A stretch of 64,000 bases of DNA. Source: Coxiellaceae bacterium UBA6002. GTDB taxonomy: Bacteria > Pseudomonadota > Gammaproteobacteria > UBA6002. The stretch is taken from positions 1 through 64,000 of the forward strand of contig DJAM01000020.1 in the NCBI GenBank assembly GCA_002429595.1. Reading direction: 5' to 3'. Below, one piece after another: positions 58,913 through 64,000 of this stretch; position 1 is the first letter of the stretch, and each line of letters starts with the position of its first letter. Position numbers and translations under genes: made by a program. Under the pieces are notes generated by a model. The model was not told the origin of the DNA. It ran no database searches and saw nothing but the letters and a program-made list of their open reading frames with translations.

Positions 58913-61741
58913 ATGGCTCAGGACAAAACTTTTGATTTTACAGACGTATCCTTTCCGGAAGGCGCAATATTTCGTCGCCTAAAAAAACTTCTCACTAGCG
59001 TGGCGACTAGTTCGCATCTTCGAGCAACTCTCGATGATCTCATCCGTTTTATTCTGGAAACAGAAGAGGTTATCAAAGATTCTAAGTACAAAGACCACCG
59101 TGAGTATCTGTTGGAGCTCTTAGACAACAAATTCTATCCGTTGGCGGATGCGTTATGTGACGAAGATGTGACCTATGAAAAATTATTAATTATTAAAGCG
59201 AAACGTAAGATAACGACAAGTTATCTTCCTAATCATTTTTTTGGACAGGAACCCGAATTTGTTCCACTGGCTACGTATCAAAGGGATGATAATACTTGGA
59301 AACAAGAAGAGAAGCGGTTCAAAAAAAAGCACTTACTTCATACGGCAATCTCATTAGCCCCTTTATTTAAAAAAGCCTATCCCCTAAAGCGCGCAGAAGA
59401 ACCAGACACAATGGCTGCGGCGTCTGTCGACAGTAGTGAAGCACCACCACCACATTTGCTCAAATTGCGAGAAAACTACTTAGAGCAAGAAGCACTCGCT
59501 AAAATGATTTCGAATTTTAGAGTGCGACGTTCTCTTCACGATAAAGATGGAGTTAAGCTCTTATTAGTCTATCAATTGGGTCGCTACCGCGATTTTTCTT
59601 TGCCTGGATTTGATGAGGCAACGGCTATTCTTCAGAAATATCGGCAAGCTTATCTAGTTCTAAAAAATACCATGCCAACGTTGCAGGACTCGTTAGAGAC
59701 GATTGATGTTGCTTTTGTAAAACTTCAAGAGGCATTTGAGCAAGAGAAACTTCGCCTTAAACGCACTTCAGCTTCAACACAAGAAATCAACGCTGCTGTT
59801 TTGCAACATCTAGCCACTGTTCGGCATACTATTTGGTGTATGTCCAAAGAGATTGAAAATCTACATCATGGTGTCTATCAATTGGGTGCCATCAGGAAAG
59901 CCCTGGTTGCTGCGACTCCTTATCATCCTGGTCAGCTAAGTGGTTTCATCAAATTTATTCGAGAAAATCAAGATTACTTTAGCCGGGAAAGGCCTAATAA
60001 TTTTCTAAGAGTAAATTATTTTTATACTGATGAACAAAGAGAAAAATATCGCGTCCATATTATCAAGGGCAAATGTTATCGAATCGTTCGTTCCTATGGC
60101 AAAATTAAGTTTGTTCCTTTTTCAACCACAGAAGAAACTTCACACCGTAAAAAAGGCTGGGTTTCTTTCGTCATGAACAGAAATGGTGAAATTTTTGCCG
60201 GTTCGCACGATGAAATGCGCAACTTGCTTCATTCAAGTTTCATGGCTGGCGCTCCAGTATTTTTTCCAGGTGAAATGAAAACTGCGCCAGATGGAACGAT
60301 TCAAGAGGTATCGAATTATAGTGGTCATTATGGTCCTAACTTAGAGGCGATGGAGGCTTTTGCCTGTCATTTGTCCCAAAAGCGCCAAGTTGATGTCTCT
60401 AGCATTAATTTTTACGCAGTGGATGCCAAAGGTCTTCAAGATAGTCTGGACAAGGTAGACCAAACCCCAGACTTGCCTAAGGACGTCATCGAAAAAGCAA
60501 AAGAAGCCTTGGAAAATCAGTCAGAGGAATTAAAGGGTTTTAGAAAGTGTTATCGATTGGTTAATGACAAATTCAACGAAATTGATTTGCCTGTCGATTC
60601 CCCCATTCCTGTCGAGGATCGCCCATATGAGATTAAGGAAAAAACGGCAAGCTCGGCCTCAACACCAGAAACGCCGGTTAGTTCCCTGGTTGGTAACGCT
60701 AAGCCAGCTTCGGTCAAATCAGAGTCAGAATTAAGTTTTGAAAGAGTCGTTTGGATTGGCGCTCTTACGATGATGGTCGTGGTTGGAATCGTTTTAGCTG
60801 CGTCTGCCATCTTGGCCACAAAAGGAATAGCTGCGCCATTCATCGGGGGTCTGATGATCAAAGCAGCTGCATTAGGCAGTGCAAGTGGTATGGTACCAGC
60901 GCTGCCAGCTGTGGGAACAGTTGCCACCTTGCTGATTGCGGTACCAACCTTAGTGCTAAACAATATTTTTGGCTGGACTCAATCATTAGGCAAGTGGTTG
61001 GGTGGACTTTTTGGATCAAAAAATTCTGAAGCTCCGGCGGCAACAAGAACAAGCAGTAGACCCGTTGAACAAGTTGCTAAGACACCTTCTGAGGTTCCAG
61101 CTCCGAACCCACCGTCACCTCCTGAGAAAAAAGCTGACCCGCAGAGTTATCCAACTATCGTGAAAAGAATTATTGAAGAGACTGCTGCCGCTAAAATCAT
61201 AGACAACATGGCAGTGACAGAAAAGCCTGTACCCATTCAGCCGGCACAGACTATTTCCAGTATTACCAGGGTGCCTTTAAGGAGACTGGATGAAGGGCGA
61301 ACTGTCAGTACCTTTATAGGGCAGAAACGAAAATATGGAGAGTGGACGAAGTTTGAATCCGATATGGATAAAATCGCTCACAAAGATCCAAATAATAAAC
61401 ATGGTTTTGCCATTTACTTGAACTGGTTAAAAAGTGACCTTGAAGGTTTACAAAAGAAAGTGCTTAGAAGTCAAGATGGGCACACTTTGGACTCACAAGA
61501 AATCTTAAAAAAATGGGCTGGTGGCAATGTTGTCCAGCTGATGTTAGACGTCGCCAATAAACTAAAAGATGAGCAAGAATTTCTTGTCAAAGTAGAACAA
61601 GAGTTTTTTAAACCTTTAGACGCCATTATTTCTGAATTTTGGCAACCTTTTCAAACAAAGCCTGTAGAAGTTCTTCGTGCATATCAGTTACAACGTGCTA
61701 ATGTTTTAGTAGTAGAACAACCAAGCGTCGTTGCGCCCTAA
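58913..61741 (+). CDS. Large unknown protein with a hydrophobic hairpin
   Basis: 942 residues, not recognised. Helical, charged N-terminal 330 residues; a middle part (about 345-520) with RENQDYFSRERPNNFLRVNYFYTDEQREKYRVHIIKGKCYRI and a region MNRNGEIFAGSH...SGHYGPNLEAMEAFACHLS. Two hydrophobic segments lie at about 611-640 and 651-686, separated by a short Gly/Ala loop. A Pro/Ser/Ala-rich stretch (about 700-745) and a helical C-terminus follow. A single hairpin in a large soluble protein is common among Legionellales effectors targeted to host membranes; this is resemblance only. The next gene starts six bases later. Confidence 0.6.
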   Translation: MAQDKTFDFTDVSFPEGAIFRRLKKLLTSVATSSHLRATLDDLIRFILETEEVIKDSKYKDHREYLLELLDNKFYPLADALCDEDVTYEKLLIIKAKRKITTSYLPNHFFGQEPEFVPLATYQRDDNTWKQEEKRFKKKHLLHTAISLAPLFKKAYPLKRAEEPDTMAAASVDSSEAPPPHLLKLRENYLEQEALAKMISNFRVRRSLHDKDGVKLLLVYQLGRYRDFSLPGFDEATAILQKYRQAYLVLKNTMPTLQDSLETIDVAFVKLQEAFEQEKLRLKRTSASTQEINAAVLQHLATVRHTIWCMSKEIENLHHGVYQLGAIRKALVAATPYHPGQLSGFIKFIRENQDYFSRERPNNFLRVNYFYTDEQREKYRVHIIKGKCYRIVRSYGKIKFVPFSTTEETSHRKKGWVSFVMNRNGEIFAGSHDEMRNLLHSSFMAGAPVFFPGEMKTAPDGTIQEVSNYSGHYGPNLEAMEAFACHLSQKRQVDVSSINFYAVDAKGLQDSLDKVDQTPDLPKDVIEKAKEALENQSEELKGFRKCYRLVNDKFNEIDLPVDSPIPVEDRPYEIKEKTASSASTPETPVSSLVGNAKPASVKSESELSFERVVWIGALTMMVVVGIVLAASAILATKGIAAPFIGGLMIKAAALGSASGMVPALPAVGTVATLLIAVPTLVLNNIFGWTQSLGKWLGGLFGSKNSEAPAATRTSSRPVEQVAKTPSEVPAPNPPSPPEKKADPQSYPTIVKRIIEETAAAKIIDNMAVTEKPVPIQPAQTISSITRVPLRRLDEGRTVSTFIGQKRKYGEWTKFESDMDKIAHKDPNNKHGFAIYLNWLKSDLEGLQKKVLRSQDGHTLDSQEILKKWAGGNVVQLMLDVANKLKDEQEFLVKVEQEFFKPLDAIISEFWQPFQTKPVEVLRAYQLQRANVLVVEQPSVVAP

Positions 61742-61746
61742 ATCTT

Positions 61747-63069
61747 ATGGATAAAACTAAAATACTGACTCCCTACGAACAAGCCATTCGAGATCTTTCG
61801 GATCGTATTGTTGATGCTCAAAAGCCTATTCGTATTTTAAATTCGCTAAAATGGGACCTGCATGTAAAGGAGTATTTTTTTAAACACCGATTCAAAAAAT
61901 TGCCTCCTGTTAATGAAGCGTATTATCAACGTAACTCATTAAATTTTGATCCACAGAAAAAGACAGAGGAATTCTATGCCATCGAGTTGGACATTCGTCG
62001 CAAACTGGGTCAGTTTAGCGGCATCGGGGGCATCATGCGTCGCATGTGTCGGGAGTACCGTGAAGTAATCAGGATGTTAGAGGCAAGAGGCACTCCGGAG
62101 TTTACGAAAATATCACAGGATTTATATGGAAGTTCTGAAGACGTGTTTTATGCAGGTGCACCGACCTTAACTGATTTAGCCGTATTAGTTTCCGAAACCT
62201 TATCACGAGTTAAACGCACTGAAATTGATCCTGAAGAAGTTAAAAAATATTCTGCGCATGAAGCCGCCAGCATTCTCACCAAGCGCTTAAAACATTATTT
62301 TAACACGGCAAATACTACGCATCATCGACAACCCTATAAAGTTAAAATTCGGCTAAGTGACACCATTATGTCAGATGCGGCGGCCGGAGCCGATACCATC
62401 CGAATTCGATCAAGCAGTGAGTTTAGTGAGCGTGATCTTAAAATATTTGAAGTTCATGAGGGTTGGGTCCACATTGGAACGACACTTAACGGCTTAGCCC
62501 AGCCGGTCTGCACCTTTTTGAGCAAAGGACCGCCATCTTCAACGGTTAACCAGGAAGGGTTGGCGATTATAATGGAGATTTTCACCTTTTCCTCCTACCC
62601 CTCGCGGGTGAAGCGGTTGACTGATCGGGTGACAGCGATTCAAATGGCGGAAGAGGGCGCTAATTTTATTGATGTCTTTAAGTTTTTCTTGGAAGAAGGT
62701 CAAAACGAAAATCAAAGTTACGCCAATGCTCAACGCGTTTTTAGAGGCAGTACACCCGAAGATGGTCCTTTCACCAAAGATCTTGGATACAGTAAAGGTT
62801 TTATTCTGATTTATAATTATATTCGGATTGCCATTCAAAAAGGGTTACAAGAATACATCCCGCTATTATTTCTAGGTAAAACAACGCTCGAAGACTTGCG
62901 TGTTTTTGCAGATTTGATGGAGGGTGGTGTGATTATTCCCCCCATCTATTTGCCACCACAATTTAAGGACTTATCTTCCCTATGCGCTTGGATGTCGTAT
63001 TCTATCTTTTTGAATAAATTAAGCTTAGAGCATTTAACCACTGATTATAAGATGTTCTTACATGTTTAA
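61747..63069 (+). CDS. Unknown protein coupled to the 942-residue protein
   Basis: 440 residues, soluble, not recognised. Notable parts: VHEGWVHIGTTLNGLAQPVCTFLSKGPPSSTVNQEGLAII, which has the H-E-x-x-V-H and E-G-L-A arrangement of DUF1704 (tyrosine/MATCAP-type metallopeptidases), TLTDLAVLVSETLSR, and a helical end. The H-E-G-W-V-H segment followed about 35 residues later by N-Q-E-G-L-A is typical of that peptidase-like family. The family match is by eye and moderate. It starts six bases after its neighbour. Confidence 0.6.
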   Translation: MDKTKILTPYEQAIRDLSDRIVDAQKPIRILNSLKWDLHVKEYFFKHRFKKLPPVNEAYYQRNSLNFDPQKKTEEFYAIELDIRRKLGQFSGIGGIMRRMCREYREVIRMLEARGTPEFTKISQDLYGSSEDVFYAGAPTLTDLAVLVSETLSRVKRTEIDPEEVKKYSAHEAASILTKRLKHYFNTANTTHHRQPYKVKIRLSDTIMSDAAAGADTIRIRSSSEFSERDLKIFEVHEGWVHIGTTLNGLAQPVCTFLSKGPPSSTVNQEGLAIIMEIFTFSSYPSRVKRLTDRVTAIQMAEEGANFIDVFKFFLEEGQNENQSYANAQRVFRGSTPEDGPFTKDLGYSKGFILIYNYIRIAIQKGLQEYIPLLFLGKTTLEDLRVFADLMEGGVIIPPIYLPPQFKDLSSLCAWMSYSIFLNKLSLEHLTTDYKMFLHV

Positions 63070-63083
63070 TTGTTTATCAATGT

Positions 63084-63120
63084 TGTAGGTTGGCTGTCAC
63101 AAGCCAACCTACAGTGTTTT
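63084..63120 (+). terminator. Bidirectional terminator hairpin
   Basis: TGTAGGTTGGCT (63084-63095) and AGCCAACCTACA (63102-63113) form a perfect 12-bp stem with a 6-base loop between two convergent genes. TTTT follows on the plus strand after three bases. Confidence 0.85.
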
Positions 63121-64000
63121 AGTACATTTTATCTCTACCAAAATGATAAACGATGGTCACAGCAGCTGCTTTGGCACGTGGTTTAATTTTGACATGTTGA
63201 GTCCGTTTCAAGTTTGGAAAGGGGACTGGGTCTGCAGTCAAAAGTGTTGAAGTAAGTAGGGGTGCAGTTGAATCTTCTACAGTGTTTTCTATATTTATTG
63301 AATCCAAACTAGCAACCTCGTATTCTGCGCGCACAGAAAGGTGTCGACTTAATCGATATTCAACACCGCCACCGACTAAGGTACCATTCAGATTACTTCT
63401 ATCGGTAAATTGTTGTGGGTTTCCTAAAATGGATTGATAACTACTTTGAACATGACCTTTCACGACGCCGCCTTTACCATAAACAGCAAACCTGTTGTTA
63501 AGTTTGATACCTGCTAAGACCGAGGCACCTTCAAGGTCGTTTAGCTTAGTTTTGAAGGTTGAATCTGGCCGATTTCTCTCTACTCGTATGGGACGTGCCG
63601 TCATATCCATGGTGCCACGCGCTGCAAATGTTTCAACCCCAAAGGTTAAGCGAGAAATATCCATTTGATAACCCACTTTAAGATTGCCTGTTGTGGAAGT
63701 TTTCCGAGTACGACTGGTTTGCGACTCAGAAGGCAGAGTAATAGACAAGTCAGGAATTGAAAAATCAGTTCTATACGCATTGTTGAGGGTCAGTTTAGCT
63801 TCTCCAATGCCCACACCCACATAGAAACTATTTGCAACGGGTCCAGCCGCCATTGATTCTTCAGGGGCTGGTGCGGCTGCCATCATTAGCTCTGGCGGCG
63901 GTGTGGTGGCCAATGAAGCAGATTGTCTTGATCTACGTTTATGTGATGCATGTTGCCGAGTGGGAGCAGGGCGTTCAGCCTGGCGAGGATTCGTTTTGGT
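63119..64000 (-). CDS. Outer membrane beta-barrel protein, 5' truncated
   Basis: The frame is open to the window edge: upstream of the internal TTG at 63913 it reads through a basic, Arg/His/Ser/Pro-rich stretch, so the true start lies outside. The visible C-terminal part is an OmpA-like or porin-like eight-stranded barrel: NSFYVGVGIGEAKL, LKVGYQMDISRLTFGVETFAA, GTLVGGGVEYRLSRHLSVRAEYEV and a final VTIVYHFGRDKMY with the aromatic end. The Pro/Ala-rich linker (PPPELMMAAAPAPEES) separates the basic region from the barrel. Confidence 0.75.
   Translation of the reverse strand, partial: TKTNPRQAERPAPTRQHASHKRRSRQSASLATTPPPELMMAAAPAPEESMAAGPVANSFYVGVGIGEAKLTLNNAYRTDFSIPDLSITLPSESQTSRTRKTSTTGNLKVGYQMDISRLTFGVETFAARGTMDMTARPIRVERNRPDSTFKTKLNDLEGASVLAGIKLNNRFAVYGKGGVVKGHVQSSYQSILGNPQQFTDRSNLNGTLVGGGVEYRLSRHLSVRAEYEVASLDSINIENTVEDSTAPLLTSTLLTADPVPFPNLKRTQHVKIKPRAKAAAVTIVYHFGRDKMY

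Overview
The window looks like AT-rich gammaproteobacterial DNA from the order Legionellales (Legionella, Coxiella or Berkiella-like). The clues are a Mip-like FKBP isomerase, two Lpg1974-type pore-forming outer membrane proteins, eukaryote-like LRR and ankyrin proteins, a phosphatidylcholine synthase, and housekeeping genes of gammaproteobacterial type (ettA, rdgC, ttcA, kbl/tdh, fabV). No rRNA, tRNA, CRISPR array or transposase was recognised. The genus assignment is inference. Layout: 1-9.1 kb holds a truncated winged-helix protein, a large nucleotidyltransferase-fold protein, FKBP, a serine hydrolase, a DUF4143 ATPase, a receiver protein, a broken hemerythrin gene and small envelope proteins. 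7.9-13.9 kb holds two outer membrane proteins, a second receiver, a Phd/VapC pair and an LRR gene cut by one in-frame TGA. 13.9-22 kb holds a second DUF4143 ATPase, two exporters, secreted and unknown proteins, two tandem lumazine-synthase-like proteins, an unnamed two-gene HTH module and an AbiE pair. 22-30.5 kb holds a PfpI-type protein, FabV, an RND efflux pair, a RES/Xre module and an ankyrin protein. 30.5-38.9 kb holds a RelBE-like pair, an orphan HicB, an amino-acid permease, small membrane or secreted proteins, a hydrolase/phosphoribosyltransferase pair, a thioesterase, an AI-2E family permease and two cell-wall enzymes. 39-45.7 kb holds a D-Ala-D-Ala dipeptidase, EttA, a MazF-type module, a duplicated ettA 3' end, a second AbiE pair and an orphan ParB. 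45.8-53.9 kb is a housekeeping block on the minus strand. 53.9-58 kb is a complete iteron replicon (Rep_3 initiator, iterons, ParA, ParB and a ribbon-helix-helix-like protein). 58-64 kb holds Pcs, two large unknown proteins and a truncated outer membrane protein. The main discovery is a repeated architecture. At four sites (4.5/5.9, 19.2/20.4, 28.3/30.1 and 41.5/42.6 kb) an accessory module (DUF4143 ATPase, HTH pair, RES/Xre, MazF-type) lies between two diverged copies of the 3' end of a flanking gene. In the ettA copies about 29 codons differ and all the differences are synonymous; at the RND/ankyrin junction the copies differ synonymously in both opposite reading frames. The copies must therefore have diverged while functional and been joined later, as expected if DNA from a diverged relative carrying the module recombined once with the resident gene end. 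This points to homology-driven, transposase-free capture of selfish modules. A second theme is the iteron replicon embedded among core genes, which suggests either a chromid or an integrated plasmid. It has a lone inverted iteron beside a parS-like palindrome 2.5 kb from the main array.
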